Positions 33,967 through 44,977 of a DNA stretch of 64,000 nt are shown in pieces. Within the stretch, counting starts at the first letter, position 1; each line of letters begins with the position of its first letter. The notes under the pieces were generated by a model. The model searched no databases, had not been told where the DNA came from, and saw only the letters and a list, made by a program, of their open reading frames with translations. Where the stretch lies: positions 1,364,001 through 1,428,000 of the forward strand of contig NZ_JACIET010000002.1 of assembly GCF_014197015.1 (NCBI RefSeq). Reading direction: 5' to 3'. Source of the DNA: Niveibacterium umoris. GTDB lineage: Bacteria > Pseudomonadota > Gammaproteobacteria > Burkholderiales > Rhodocyclaceae. The position numbers and the translations under genes were made by a program.

Positions 33967-34034
33967 ATTTGCCTGGCGTCCTTCCCGACTGCGCAGGTGG
34001 TCGGCCGGACGACAGGGCGGCAAGGGGAATGCGC

Positions 34035-36182
34035 ATGTCCGAGTTCAAGTCGTCCGCCGATCTGGCCGCCTGGGAGGCGGCAGCCGCAAAGGCTGCTCCC
34101 GGCGGCGATCTGTCCAAACTCAACTGGGTGACGCCCGAAGGCATCACCGTCAAGCCGCTCTACACCCAGGCTGACATTGCGGCGCTGCCGCACACCGACA
34201 CCTTGCCCGGCTTCGCGCCCTTCGTGCGGGGGCCGCAGCCTACGATGTACGCCGCGCGGCCCTGGACGATCCGCCAGTACGCCGGCTTCTCCACCGCCGA
34301 AGAATCCAACGCGTTCTACCGCAAGGCGCTCGCCGCCGGGGGGCAGGGCGTGTCGGTGGCCTTCGATCTGGCCACCCACCGCGGCTACGACTCCGACCAC
34401 CCGCGCGTGGTGGGTGATGTCGGCAAGGCCGGCGTGGCGATCGATTCCGTCGAAGACATGAAGATCCTGTTCGACGGCATCCCGCTCGACAAGATCAGCG
34501 TGTCGATGACGATGAACGGTGCGGTGCTGCCGGTACTCGCTGGCTACGTTGTCGCGGCCGAAGAGCAGGGCGTGTCGCAGGATCAGCTCTCGGGCACGAT
34601 CCAGAACGACATCCTCAAGGAGTTCATGGTCCGCAACACCTACATCTATCCGCCGACGCCGTCGATGCGGATCATTGCGGACATCTTCGGCTACACCGCG
34701 CAGCACATGCCGAAGTTCAACTCGATCTCGATCTCCGGCTACCACATCCAGGAGGCAGGGGCGAACCAGGCGATCGAGCTGGCCTTCACGCTGGCCGACG
34801 GCATGGAGTACGTGCGCACCGGCATCAAGAGCGGGCTCGATGTGGATGCCTTCGCCGGGCGCCTGTCCTTCTTCTGGGCGGTCGGCATGAACTTCTATCT
34901 CGAAGTCGCCAAGATGCGCGCCGGCCGGCTGCTGTGGCACAAAATCATGCAGGGCTTCGGCGCGAAGAGCGCGAAGTCGATGATGTTGCGTACCCACAGC
35001 CAGACTTCCGGCTGGTCGCTCACCGAGCAGGATCCGTACAACAACGTCGTGCGCACCACCATCGAGGCGATGGCGGCGGTGTTTGGCGGCACGCAGTCGC
35101 TGCACACCAACGCGCTCGATGAGGCGATCGCGCTGCCGACCGAGTTCTCGGCCCGCATCGCGCGCAACACGCAGATCATCATCCAGGAAGAGACCCACAT
35201 CTGTAACGTGGTCGACCCCTGGGCCGGCTCCTACATGATGGAGACGCTCACGCAGGAAATGGCCGACAAGGCCTGGGCGCTGATCGAAGAAATCGAGAAG
35301 ATGGGCGGCATGACCAAGGCCGTCGAGTCCGGCTGGGCCAAGCTGCAGGTCGAGAAGTGCGCGGCCGAGAAACAGGCTCGCATCGACTCGGGCAAGGACG
35401 TGATCGTTGGCGTCAACAAGTACAAACTCGCGAAGCAGGATGCAGTGGATATCCTCGACATCGACAACACTGCGGTGCGTGAATCGCAGATTGCGCGCCT
35501 CAAGCAGGTTCGCGAGCGTCGTGACGGTACCCGCGTGCAGGCCTGTCTCGATGCGCTGACACGCTGCGCCGAAACCGGCGAAGGCAATCTGCTTGCTCTG
35601 GCGATCGACGCGGTGCGGGCGCGCGCCACGGTGGGCGAAGTGTCGGATGCGCTGGAGAAGGTGTGGGGCCGGCACCGCGCCAATCCGCAAACGGTGAGTG
35701 GGGTGTACGGAGGTGTCGTGGAAGGTCAGGAAGACTGGCAATCGCTGAAGGGCGAAATCGAGACCTTTGCCGCCGAGCAGGGGCGCCGCCCGCGCATCAT
35801 GGTCGCCAAGCTCGGGCAGGACGGTCATGACCGTGGGGCCAAGGTGGTGGCATCCGCCTTTGCGGACATGGGCTTCGATGTCGACGTCGGCCCGCTCTTC
35901 CAGACGCCGGACGAAGCCGCCCGCCATGCGGTGGAAAACGATGTGCACGCGATTGGCGTGTCTACGCTCGCGGCCGGCCACAAGACGCTGGTGCCGCAGC
36001 TCGTCAGCGCGCTGAAGGCGCAGGGCGCGGACGACATCGTCGTCTTCGTTGGCGGCGTGATCCCGGCGCAGGACTACGACTTCCTCTACAACGCGGGTGC
36101 GGCGGGCATCTTCGGGCCGGGCACGCCAATCCCTGCTGCGGCGCGCGAGGTGCTCGCGCAGATTCGCAAGCGGCTTGGCTGA
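34035..36182 (+). CDS. scpA: Methylmalonyl-CoA mutase, B12-dependent
   Basis: Adenosylcobalamin-dependent mutase interconverting (R)-methylmalonyl-CoA and succinyl-CoA, 715 residues, matching the single-chain homodimeric type (E. coli Sbm 714). The N-terminal TIM barrel binds CoA ([38 protein letters not shown] in two parts). The C-terminal B12 domain has the base-off motif [12 protein letters not shown] with its cobalt-ligand histidine, then [11 protein letters not shown] and [12 protein letters not shown]. The ATG at 34035 follows AGGGGA at good spacing; the frame is open upstream but would run through the leader terminator. It begins the operon with meaB, pccB and pccA. Confidence 0.97.
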   Translation: MSEFKSSADLAAWEAAAAKAAPGGDLSKLNWVTPEGITVKPLYTQADIAALPHTDTLPGFAPFVRGPQPTMYAARPWTIRQYAGFSTAEESNAFYRKALAAGGQGVSVAFDLATHRGYDSDHPRVVGDVGKAGVAIDSVEDMKILFDGIPLDKISVSMTMNGAVLPVLAGYVVAAEEQGVSQDQLSGTIQNDILKEFMVRNTYIYPPTPSMRIIADIFGYTAQHMPKFNSISISGYHIQEAGANQAIELAFTLADGMEYVRTGIKSGLDVDAFAGRLSFFWAVGMNFYLEVAKMRAGRLLWHKIMQGFGAKSAKSMMLRTHSQTSGWSLTEQDPYNNVVRTTIEAMAAVFGGTQSLHTNALDEAIALPTEFSARIARNTQIIIQEETHICNVVDPWAGSYMMETLTQEMADKAWALIEEIEKMGGMTKAVESGWAKLQVEKCAAEKQARIDSGKDVIVGVNKYKLAKQDAVDILDIDNTAVRESQIARLKQVRERRDGTRVQACLDALTRCAETGEGNLLALAIDAVRARATVGEVSDALEKVWGRHRANPQTVSGVYGGVVEGQEDWQSLKGEIETFAAEQGRRPRIMVAKLGQDGHDRGAKVVASAFADMGFDVDVGPLFQTPDEAARHAVENDVHAIGVSTLAAGHKTLVPQLVSALKAQGADDIVVFVGGVIPAQDYDFLYNAGAAGIFGPGTPIPAAAREVLAQIRKRLG

Positions 36183-36198
36183 GCAGAGGGCGCCCCGC

Positions 36199-37173
36199 GT
36201 GGACGCCGCCTCGGAAGCGCTCGTCACCCGCTTGCTCGCTGGCGAGCGCCGTGCGCTCGCCAAGGCCATCACGCTGGCCGAATCCACCCGTGCCGACCAC
36301 CGCGCGCAAGCCGATGCCTTGCTGCAGGCGGTGCTGCCCCAAACCGGCAAGGCGCTGAGGCTGGGCATCTCGGGCGTGCCGGGTGTCGGCAAATCCACCT
36401 TTGTCGAAGCGCTCGGCCTGTGGCTGATCGCGCGCGGCCATCGCGTCGCGGTGCTGGCGGTCGACCCCAGTTCCAGCGTTACCGGCGGCTCCATCCTCGG
36501 CGACAAGACGCGCATGGAAGGCCTCTCACAGCGTATCGAGGCCTACATCCGTCCCTCGCCCTCGTCGGGCAGCCTGGGCGGCGTGGCTGAACGCACGCGC
36601 GAAGCGATGCTGCTATGCGAAGCGGCGGGTTTCGATGTTGTGATCGTCGAAACCGTGGGCGTCGGGCAGAGCGAAACGACCGTGGCCGGCATGACGGATC
36701 TTTTCTGCCTGCTGCAGTTGCCGAATGCCGGTGACGACCTGCAGGCGATCAAGAAAGGCGTGATCGAACTGGCCGACCTCATCGTCATCAACAAGACCGA
36801 TATCGACCCGAACGCGGCGGCGCTGGCGCAGGGGCAGATCCGCTCCGCACTGACGATGCTGCGTCCGCAGAACGCCGCGTGGACGCCACCGGTGCTCACG
36901 CTTTCAGCCTTGCGTCAGGAAGGTGTCGCATCCTTCTGGGAAACGGTGGAGCGCTATCGCGACACGATGCAGGCGAGCGGCGATTTCGAGGTCAAACGCC
37001 GGGCGCAGGCGGTGGCGTGGATGTGGGCGCTGATCGAGAGCGGGCTCAAGGCGCGCTTCGATGCCCACCCCGCGGTGCGCGCCGCCTTGGGCACGCTCAG
37101 CGAAGCGGTGGAACGTGGGGATACAACGCCGGGCGCTGCAGCTGGGGAGCTGTTGCGTCGGGCTGCGCAGTAA
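36199..37173 (+). CDS. meaB: MeaB-type GTPase, mutase chaperone
   Basis: G3E-class GTPase that gates adenosylcobalamin delivery to, and protects, methylmalonyl-CoA mutase. About 324 residues. It has Walker [15 protein letters not shown], the switch region [19 protein letters not shown], Walker [14 protein letters not shown] and the guanine-specificity motif NKTD. The GTG at 36199 follows AGAGGG; a TTG eight codons upstream overlapping the mutase stop is an alternative. Directly behind the mutase gene, as usual. Confidence 0.95.
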   Translation: MDAASEALVTRLLAGERRALAKAITLAESTRADHRAQADALLQAVLPQTGKALRLGISGVPGVGKSTFVEALGLWLIARGHRVAVLAVDPSSSVTGGSILGDKTRMEGLSQRIEAYIRPSPSSGSLGGVAERTREAMLLCEAAGFDVVIVETVGVGQSETTVAGMTDLFCLLQLPNAGDDLQAIKKGVIELADLIVINKTDIDPNAAALAQGQIRSALTMLRPQNAAWTPPVLTLSALRQEGVASFWETVERYRDTMQASGDFEVKRRAQAVAWMWALIESGLKARFDAHPAVRAALGTLSEAVERGDTTPGAAAGELLRRAAQ

Positions 37174-37265
37174 GGGCGGGGCGTCGGCTGTATCGAACGG
37201 CGCCGCGTCGGGGGACGCATCGTTGCGGGCATGGCCGGCAGCGACACGACAATCGGGGGGAACAC

Positions 37266-38798
<1,533 letters not shown>

Positions 38799-38819
38799 TC
38801 GCGACGGGGAGAACCGAAC

Positions 38820-38945
38820 ATGTTTGAAAAGATCCTGATCGCGAATCGCGGGGACCAGTCGCGCAGCGACGCAGCGGCGAAGCCAAATTGCATGGTGCGC
38901 GAAGCGCACGCAGGCGAGTTCTCCGGGGAGGCACGCCATGTTTAA
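38820..38945 (+). pseudogene. Truncated biotin-carboxylase 5' copy before pccA (possible uORF)
   Basis: A second ribosome site (GGGGAG) and ATG, 118 bases before the pccA start, open a frame whose first 11 residues MFEKILIANRG match the canonical biotin-carboxylase N-terminus. After GD it becomes unrelated (QSRSDAAAKPNC...) and stops at 38945, eight bases into pccA in another frame. The copied part differs from pccA at several synonymous sites (ATC/ATT, GCG/GCC, AAT/AAC), so it is not a recent duplication. It may be a relic or a translated leader coupled to pccA. Confidence 0.7.
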
Positions 38946-40926
38946 CAAGATCCTGATTGCCAACCGCGGAGAGATCGCCTGCCGCGTCATCAAGACCGCC
39001 CGCAAGATGGGCATCAAGACCGTCGCGGTGTATTCCGAGGCGGACCGCGATGCGCGCCATGTCGAACTGGCGGACGAGGCGGTGTGCATCGGCCCGGCAC
39101 CGTCGAAGGAGTCCTACCTCGTCGGTGACAAGATCATCGCCGCATGCAAGCAGACCGGCGCCCAGGCGGTACATCCGGGCTACGGCTTTCTGTCCGAGAA
39201 CGAGGACTTCGCGCGCCGCGTCGAGGAAGAGGGCATCGTCTTCATCGGCCCCAAGCACTACTCGATCGCCGCCATGGGCGACAAGATCGCGTCGAAGAAG
39301 CTCGCGCTTGAAGCCAAGGTCAACACCATCCCTGGCTACAACGATGCGATCGACACGCCCGAGCAGGCGGTGAAGATTGCGCAGGGCATCGGCTACCCGG
39401 TGATGATCAAGGCCTCCGCGGGCGGCGGCGGCAAGGGCTTGCGCGTTGCCTACAACGACCAGGAGGCGCACGAGGGATTCGCCTCCTGCCGCAACGAGGC
39501 GCGCAACGCCTTTGGCGATGACCGTGTGTTCATCGAGAAATTCGTCGAGGAGCCGCGCCACATCGAGATCCAGGTGCTGGGCGACGCGCACGGCAACACG
39601 GTCTATCTGTGGGAACGCGAGTGCTCGATCCAGCGCCGGCACCAGAAGGTGATCGAAGAGGCGCCCAGCCCCTTCCTCACCGAAGAGGTTCGCCGCGCGA
39701 TGGGCGAGCAGGCGGTGGCCTTGGCGAAGGCGGTGAAGTACCAGTCCGCCGGCACGGTGGAGTTCGTTGTCGGCAAGGACATGAGCTTCTACTTTCTCGA
39801 AATGAACACCCGCCTGCAGGTTGAGCACCCGGTGACCGAGATGATCACCGGCCTCGATCTGGTCGAGCAGATGCTGCGTGTGGCGGCGGGCGAGAAGCTT
39901 GCCTTCACGCAGGACGAGATCAAGCGCGACGGTTGGGCGATGGAGTGCCGCATCAACGCGGAGAACCCCTTCCGTGGCTACTTGCCATCGACAGGGCGCC
40001 TGGTGACCTACCGTCCCCCGCAGGAGATGCCGGGTATGGTGCGCGTCGACACCGGCGTCTATGAGGGCGGCGAGATCTCGATGTACTACGACTCGATGAT
40101 CGCCAAGCTGATCACGCATGGCGCAAGCCGCGAGGAAGCGATCAGCCGCATGCGTTCGGCGCTCGATGCCTTCGTGATCCGCGGTGTCGCCAGCAACATT
40201 CCGCTGCAGGCGGCGCTGCTGCGCCATCCGCGCTTCCGCTCCGGCAACTTCACCACGGCCTTCATCGCCGAGGAATACCCGGGCGGCTTCACCGGCGCGC
40301 CGGCGGAAGACGCCGAACTGAGCCGGATGTCGGCCGTCGCGGCGGCGTTGTACCGGCGCACCGACATGCGCGAGACCGAGATCTCGGCGCAGTTGCCGGG
40401 CCATCCGCGCAAGGTGGGCAAGAAGTACATCGTGCAGATCCGCGACCGCTGCTTCAGCGTTGAGCTGGAAGATATCGAAGGCGGGCAGCGCGTACGCTGT
40501 GGCGATCTGAACCACACGCTGATTGGCGACTGGGTCTTCGGCGCGCCGCGCTTCGAGGGCTGGATGGACGGCGAGCCGATTGTGGTGCAGGTGCAGCGCC
40601 ACGGCTGGCACTGGAAGCTGTTCCACGCCGGCATCAACGTCACCGCGCTGGTGCTGGCGCCGCGGGCGGCCGAGTTGCTTTCCTTGATGCCGCGCAAACC
40701 CCGTCCGGACCTGTCGAAGTACCTTTTGTCACCCATGCCGGGCCTCTTGACCGATCTTGCTGTTGCAGTCGGGCAGGAAGTCAAGGCAGGGGAAAGGCTC
40801 GCAGCCATCGAAGCAATGAAAATGGAGAATGTGCTGCGTGCCGAACAGGATTGTGTGGTCGCGGAGGTACTCGCCCGACAGGGCGAGAGCCTGTCGGTCG
40901 ATCAACCGATCCTGCGCTTCCGATAA
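38938..40926 (+). CDS. pccA: Propionyl-CoA carboxylase alpha subunit (biotin carboxylase + carrier)
   Basis: Biotin-dependent carboxylase subunit of 662 residues. The biotin carboxylase part (1 to about 450) has MFNKILIANRGEIACRVI, the glycine-rich ATP loop KASAGGGGKGLRV, ECSIQRRHQKVIEEAP and EMNTRLQVEHPVTEMITG. A linker domain follows, then the biotinyl domain with EAMKMENVLRA, whose lysine is biotinylated, near the C-terminus. It pairs with PccB, giving methylmalonyl-CoA for the mutase. The start is preceded by GGGGAGG. Confidence 0.96.
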   Translation: MFNKILIANRGEIACRVIKTARKMGIKTVAVYSEADRDARHVELADEAVCIGPAPSKESYLVGDKIIAACKQTGAQAVHPGYGFLSENEDFARRVEEEGIVFIGPKHYSIAAMGDKIASKKLALEAKVNTIPGYNDAIDTPEQAVKIAQGIGYPVMIKASAGGGGKGLRVAYNDQEAHEGFASCRNEARNAFGDDRVFIEKFVEEPRHIEIQVLGDAHGNTVYLWERECSIQRRHQKVIEEAPSPFLTEEVRRAMGEQAVALAKAVKYQSAGTVEFVVGKDMSFYFLEMNTRLQVEHPVTEMITGLDLVEQMLRVAAGEKLAFTQDEIKRDGWAMECRINAENPFRGYLPSTGRLVTYRPPQEMPGMVRVDTGVYEGGEISMYYDSMIAKLITHGASREEAISRMRSALDAFVIRGVASNIPLQAALLRHPRFRSGNFTTAFIAEEYPGGFTGAPAEDAELSRMSAVAAALYRRTDMRETEISAQLPGHPRKVGKKYIVQIRDRCFSVELEDIEGGQRVRCGDLNHTLIGDWVFGAPRFEGWMDGEPIVVQVQRHGWHWKLFHAGINVTALVLAPRAAELLSLMPRKPRPDLSKYLLSPMPGLLTDLAVAVGQEVKAGERLAAIEAMKMENVLRAEQDCVVAEVLARQGESLSVDQPILRFR

Positions 40927-40991
40927 GCGTGCCAAGCGCCAGAGCCTGAGCTGCCGACAGAGCGGCCGGGTCACCAAAGGATCAAGGGGGA

Positions 40992-41020
40992 GGGGAGCCT
41001 GCAGTTGGGCTCCCTCTTTT
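40992..41020 (+). terminator. Intrinsic terminator after pccA
   Basis: Stem GGGAGCC / GGCTCCC with TCTTTT following, 66 bases after the pccA stop. It is the likeliest end of the mutase-meaB-pccB-pccA transcript. Confidence 0.85.
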
Positions 41021-41024
41021 GGGA

Positions 41025-41056
41025 GGGGCCGGCTTTACCGCCGGTCCCCCATTTTT
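41025..41056 (+). terminator. Second terminator hairpin after pccA
   Basis: GGGGCCGGC / GCCGGTCCCC stem with a one-base bulge, then CATTTTT. It sits four bases after the first terminator, giving a tandem arrangement. Confidence 0.75.
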
Positions 41057-41086
41057 ACTGCAGCGTAGTGCGTACCCCCTTAAGGG

Positions 41087-41110
41087 AACGGCCGCCTCCG
41101 GGCGGCCGTT
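41087..41110. terminator. Hairpin between pccA and the VOC gene
   Basis: Perfect ten-base stem AACGGCCGCC / GGCGGCCGTT with a TCCG loop, no T-tract on either strand. It lies 22 bases beyond the stop of the convergent VOC gene and may protect or end its transcript. Confidence 0.6.
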
Positions 41111-41131
41111 CTCATTGATGCGCCCCAGCAA

Positions 41132-41608
41132 TCAACGACCGGCCAGGGCATCGAAGGCTGCAACCACTTCGGCCGGTGCCTGCACCAGTTCGATCAGCAC
41201 GCCTTCGCCGCCATAGGGTGTCGCTTCGTTGCCCTTGGGGTGGATGAACGTGATGTCGAAGCCGGCCGCGCCCTTGCGGATGCCCCCCGGCGTGAAACGT
41301 ACGCCCTGTGCGCCCAGCCACTCGACCGCCTTGGGCAGATCGTCGATCCACAAGCCAATGTGGTTCAGTGGCGGCTCGTCGACGCGCGGCTTTTTCTCCG
41401 GGTCGAGCGGCTGCATCAGGTCGACTTCGCAGCGCGCGACCCCGAGGCCCATCACGAAGATGTCCTCATCCACGTTTTCGCGCTCTGAGCGGAAGTCGCC
41501 GGTCTTTTCCAGACCGAACAGGGTGCCCCACAGGTGCGCGAGGCGGGATTTGTCGGCGCCCCCGATGGCGATCTGCTGGATGCCGAGGACGCGGAACGGA
41601 CGGCTCAT
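41132..41608 (-). CDS. VOC-fold protein, candidate methylmalonyl-CoA epimerase
   Basis: Vicinal-oxygen-chelate protein of 158 residues with two babbab modules. Ligand-like positions include NHIGLWIDD (histidine) and VLIELVQ (glutamate) in the second module. In the first, the usual histidine of a DHIAIAV-type strand is glutamine (GIQQIAIGG). Propionyl-CoA carboxylase gives the S epimer and the mutase uses R, so an epimerase is needed and this is the only candidate in the locus. Family annotation often says lactoylglutathione lyase; context favours epimerase, but the substituted ligand leaves doubt. It is convergent with pccA. Confidence 0.65.
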   Translation of the reverse strand: MSRPFRVLGIQQIAIGGADKSRLAHLWGTLFGLEKTGDFRSERENVDEDIFVMGLGVARCEVDLMQPLDPEKKPRVDEPPLNHIGLWIDDLPKAVEWLGAQGVRFTPGGIRKGAAGFDITFIHPKGNEATPYGGEGVLIELVQAPAEVVAAFDALAGR

Positions 41609-41772
41609 GACACTCTCCTGGCTGACAAACCGTGTCAGCTTAACGCCGGCGGCTTACGCCGACCCAACCGAGGTCAAGCATGCGGCGCATTAGCCCTGCC
41701 GGGCGGCACCGCGCAGACCCAGGGTGATGATGACGGTTGCCGTCCCCCGTGCTCCCGCGAGAGCATTGCGGC

Positions 41773-42666
41773 ATGGATGGCCTGCGCCTGCTCGCTCCCG
41801 ACTTTGCCCTGATCGTGCTCGGCGCGGCCCTGCGTCGCGCGCCCGGATTTTCGGCCGGGTTCTGGGCCGGGCTGGAGCAGTTGATCTACTTCGTGCTGTT
41901 CCCCGCGTTGCTGTTCAACGCACTGGTGCGCACGCCGATCGACTTGGTGAGCACCTTGCCGCTGGCCGGGGCCGGGCTGATCGCGATGGCGGGCGGCATC
42001 GCGCTCTCGCTGCTGGCCGCCAGGAGCGGGGGCGCAGCGCCGCTCGAAGCGGCCTCGCGCGCGCAGTGTGGCTTTCGCTTCAATACCTACATCGGGCTGG
42101 CCGCCGCGGCCAGTGCACAGGGCCCAGCCGGTGTCGCGACGATGGGGCTGCTGTGCGGCCTGATGGTGCCGCTCGCGAACGCCGCATCGGTTGTGCTGCT
42201 GGCTCGCCATGGCTCGACGCGGCTGCTGCCCGAACTCGCGCGCAATCCCCTGATCCTCGCCACGCTCGGCGGAATCGCTTTCAATCTGTCGGGTTACGCG
42301 CTGCCGCAGGTCGCCGGCGCCTGGCTGGGGCGACTCGCGCAAGCGGCGGTCCCGATGGGGTTGCTCGCCGTAGGTGCCGCGCTGCGGTTGCGCGGTGCGC
42401 AGGTCGCGCCGCTGCCGGCTGCTGCAGTGCTTGGCGTGAAGCTGGTCGCTGTGCCGGTGCTGGCATGGTGGGCCGCGACCCTGCTGGGCGTGACCGGGAT
42501 GCCGCGGCTGATCCTGGTGCTATGGGGCGGGCTCCCCTCCGCGTCGTCGGCCTACATCCTCGCGGTGCGTATGGGCGGAGACGCGGCCAGTGTGGCCTGG
42601 CTCATTTCGGTGTCGACCTTGCTCGCCATGGCGACACTGCCGGTGCTGATGACTTTTGCGGCCTGA
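41773..42666 (+). CDS. AEC-family transporter
   Basis: Auxin-efflux-carrier family membrane protein, 297 residues with ten predicted helices in two inverted halves. The half-start patterns FVLFPALLFNALVRTP and AVPMGLLAVGAALRL, the CGFRFNTYIGLA segment and GGLPSASSAYILA are family-like. Bacterial members carry malate, malonate or other carboxylates. Substrate unknown. The ATG at 41773 is preferred to one 12 codons upstream. Confidence 0.88.
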   Translation: MDGLRLLAPDFALIVLGAALRRAPGFSAGFWAGLEQLIYFVLFPALLFNALVRTPIDLVSTLPLAGAGLIAMAGGIALSLLAARSGGAAPLEAASRAQCGFRFNTYIGLAAAASAQGPAGVATMGLLCGLMVPLANAASVVLLARHGSTRLLPELARNPLILATLGGIAFNLSGYALPQVAGAWLGRLAQAAVPMGLLAVGAALRLRGAQVAPLPAAAVLGVKLVAVPVLAWWAATLLGVTGMPRLILVLWGGLPSASSAYILAVRMGGDAASVAWLISVSTLLAMATLPVLMTFAA

Positions 42667-42814
42667 GCAGCAGGAAACCAGTCGCCGTGCGCGATCCCCG
42701 CCCCGGCCGGGCTCAAGTCGCCGCGTCAGGGGCCGTTAACTTTCGATGTGTCTGCGGGGCGCATCGTGGGCGATGCGCAAGCCAGTCAGGCAAGCCTAAA
42801 CGGGGGACCGAACC

Positions 42815-43258
42815 ATGCGGGGTTTGACACTGTTGCTGCTGTGTGCGCTGAGCTTTCCGGCTGGCGCAGAAGAGTTCGCGACCAAGGCTGACGCAACGGC
42901 CCTGGTCGGCAAGGTGATCGTCGCGCTCAAGGCAGACAAGCAGAAGGCGCTGGACGAAATCACCGCCAAGGACGCCAAGTGGATCGACCGCGACCTCTAC
43001 CCGACCGTGATGTCGCTTGAAGGCAAGGTGCTGGCCCATGGGCAGAACGCCAAGATGGTCGGCAAGGATCTGCTCGAATTCAAGGATCCCGATGGCAAGG
43101 CCTTCTACAAGGAGCGCATGGACCTCGCCAAGAGCAAGGGCAAGTTCTGGCAGGACTACAAGTTCACCGATCCGGTGACGAAGAAGGTGCTGCCGAAGGA
43201 AGCCTACTGCGAGAAGCTCGGCGACATGGTCGTCTGCGCCGGGGTCTACAAGCGCTGA
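42815..43258 (+). CDS. Secreted single-Cache-domain protein
   Basis: Periplasmic protein of 147 residues: signal peptide (cleavage SFPAGA-EE) and one small Cache domain with DRDLYPTVMSLEGKVLAHGQN and the family YVxD/FxDP-like GKFWQDYKFTDPVTKKVLPK. Cache domains bind small ligands and normally form part of receptors. Here the domain is free and is encoded 67 bases before a chemoreceptor with the same orientation, so it may present a ligand to that receptor. Confidence 0.85.
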   Translation: MRGLTLLLLCALSFPAGAEEFATKADATALVGKVIVALKADKQKALDEITAKDAKWIDRDLYPTVMSLEGKVLAHGQNAKMVGKDLLEFKDPDGKAFYKERMDLAKSKGKFWQDYKFTDPVTKKVLPKEAYCEKLGDMVVCAGVYKR

Positions 43259-43325
43259 ACAAGTCCGTTTGCGGCGCGCCTGGCGGCTGCCGGGCCGCCT
43301 TGCCATTGCCGGGAGGTTCGCTGCC

Positions 43326-44942
43326 ATGCGTTTGCTGCACAAGATCCTGATCGGGCCCGCCGTTGCCATCGCGCTGATGCTGGTGCTGGGGGTGGCGGAC
43401 TACCGCAACCAGGTGGAATCCGAGGCGCGACTGGAGCAGATCGTGACTGGCCCGATGGCGCGGATCCAGGCCGTCAAGCAGATTGAAGCCGATCTGCTGG
43501 GCCTGCACGCAGACCTCTACCGGCTGTTTACCTGGCTCGCATCGGCCGACGAAAAGAAGGTCGCTGCCGAAATGCAGCGCAACGGCGAACGGATGAAGAA
43601 ACTCGCCGCCGCCGTGGACCGTTTCGGTCAGGCGCCTGAACTGACGGCGGCAGATCGCAAGGCGATTGGCGCGCTGGCGGGGTCGCTGAAGAAGTACCAG
43701 AAGAGTGCCGAGACCGCGATCGATATGGGCACGACGGATCAGGCGATGGGGCTCTCGGGCATGCAGACCGCGGACGACGCATTCCGCGATGCGAGTGCTG
43801 CGGTGGCGGAGCTGGCCGCAGGCGAAGTCCGGCGTGGCAACGACAGTCTGGTCACCGCGCGCCAGGCCACGCAGCGCGCAACCACCGCCGCACTGGCCCT
43901 GCTTTTTCTTGCCGTGGTGCTGTCGCTGGTAGCCAGCGTCTATGTGGCGCGCTCGCTGGTCAATCGCACAATCGACACGATGCACGCGGCGCGCAAGATC
44001 GCCGACGGCGATCTCACGTCGCCGATCGGCATCAGCAGCAACGATGAGCTTTCGCGGCTGCAGCAGGCGCTCGCCCAGATGCAGGACGGCCTGCACCAGA
44101 TGGTCGGCCGCATCGCGGACAACGCGACCCGCATAGCCGATGCGGCGGGTGAGGTCGATGGTTCGTCGGCCACCGTCAGTCGCGGGGTGGCCCAGCAGAG
44201 CGAGGCGCTGGGCAGCACGGCCGCGTCGGTCGAGCAGATGACGGTGAGCATCGCGCAGGTGTCGGACCATGCGCTGGAGGCCCGCAAGCTGGCCGAGGAC
44301 ACCTCGCGCATCGCCCAGCAATGCCGCAAGGGTGTCATGGAGGCGGCGCAGGAGGTCGGCCAGATCGCCGAGACGGTGAACGGCACGATGGTGGCGATGG
44401 TTGCGCTCAACGAGAGTTCGCAGCAGATCGGCAACGTCGCTGCGGCGATCCGTGAGATCGCCGACCAGACCAACCTGCTCGCGCTCAATGCCGCAATCGA
44501 GGCGGCGCGCGCAGGCGAGCAGGGGCGCGGGTTCGCAGTGGTGGCGGACGAGGTGCGCAAGCTCGCCGAGAAGACCGGCACCGCGACGAACGAGATCAAG
44601 AGCACGATCGCCTTGATCCAGCAGCAGGCGCAGCGCGCCCATGACGAGCTCAAGCATGCGAGCGAGCGCGTGGCCACCGGTGTGCAGACCGTCGAGGCGC
44701 TGCAGGCGCCGCTCGCCGGCCTCGATGAGGGGGCTTCACATGCACACGATGGTCTCGTCGAACTGAGCGACGCGGCAGGGGAGCAGGCCCAGGCAAGCGA
44801 GCAGATCGCGAAGAACGTCGAGCGCATTGCAAGCATGAGCGAGGACAACCGTTCGGCGGCCGAGCGCGGCACGGCGATCGCGCACACGCTCGCCGGCCTG
44901 TCGCGCGATCTCCAGTCCGCCGCCGCCCACTTCAAGGTATAG
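43326..44942 (+). CDS. Methyl-accepting chemotaxis protein
   Basis: Chemoreceptor of 538 residues. TM1 (LLHKILIGPAVAIALMLVLG) is followed by a roughly 165-residue helical periplasmic domain of four-helix-bundle type, TM2 (ALALLFLAVVLSLVASVYVA), a HAMP domain and a long cytoplasmic coiled coil. The kinase-contact hairpin tip is EIADQTNLLALNAAIEAARA followed by GEQGRGFAVVADEVRKLAEKT. No CheR-binding pentapeptide ends it. It is probably co-transcribed with the secreted Cache protein. Ligand unknown. Confidence 0.94.
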   Translation: MRLLHKILIGPAVAIALMLVLGVADYRNQVESEARLEQIVTGPMARIQAVKQIEADLLGLHADLYRLFTWLASADEKKVAAEMQRNGERMKKLAAAVDRFGQAPELTAADRKAIGALAGSLKKYQKSAETAIDMGTTDQAMGLSGMQTADDAFRDASAAVAELAAGEVRRGNDSLVTARQATQRATTAALALLFLAVVLSLVASVYVARSLVNRTIDTMHAARKIADGDLTSPIGISSNDELSRLQQALAQMQDGLHQMVGRIADNATRIADAAGEVDGSSATVSRGVAQQSEALGSTAASVEQMTVSIAQVSDHALEARKLAEDTSRIAQQCRKGVMEAAQEVGQIAETVNGTMVAMVALNESSQQIGNVAAAIREIADQTNLLALNAAIEAARAGEQGRGFAVVADEVRKLAEKTGTATNEIKSTIALIQQQAQRAHDELKHASERVATGVQTVEALQAPLAGLDEGASHAHDGLVELSDAAGEQAQASEQIAKNVERIASMSEDNRSAAERGTAIAHTLAGLSRDLQSAAAHFKV

Positions 44943-44977
44943 GCCCGCGCCGCCGTGGCGGGGCGCGGCGGCATGCT

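Noticed and set aside
33831-34034. N-terminal extension of the mutase from an upstream GTG
   Set aside because: It would translate through the intrinsic terminator and lacks a ribosome site. The ATG at 34035 has AGGGGA at proper spacing and gives the usual length.
33078-36515. A minus-strand frame of over 1100 codons opposite the mutase gene
   Set aside because: Only its last 231 codons (the GntR-family regulator) are real. The rest is an antisense shadow of the mutase, arginine/histidine-rich and without domains.
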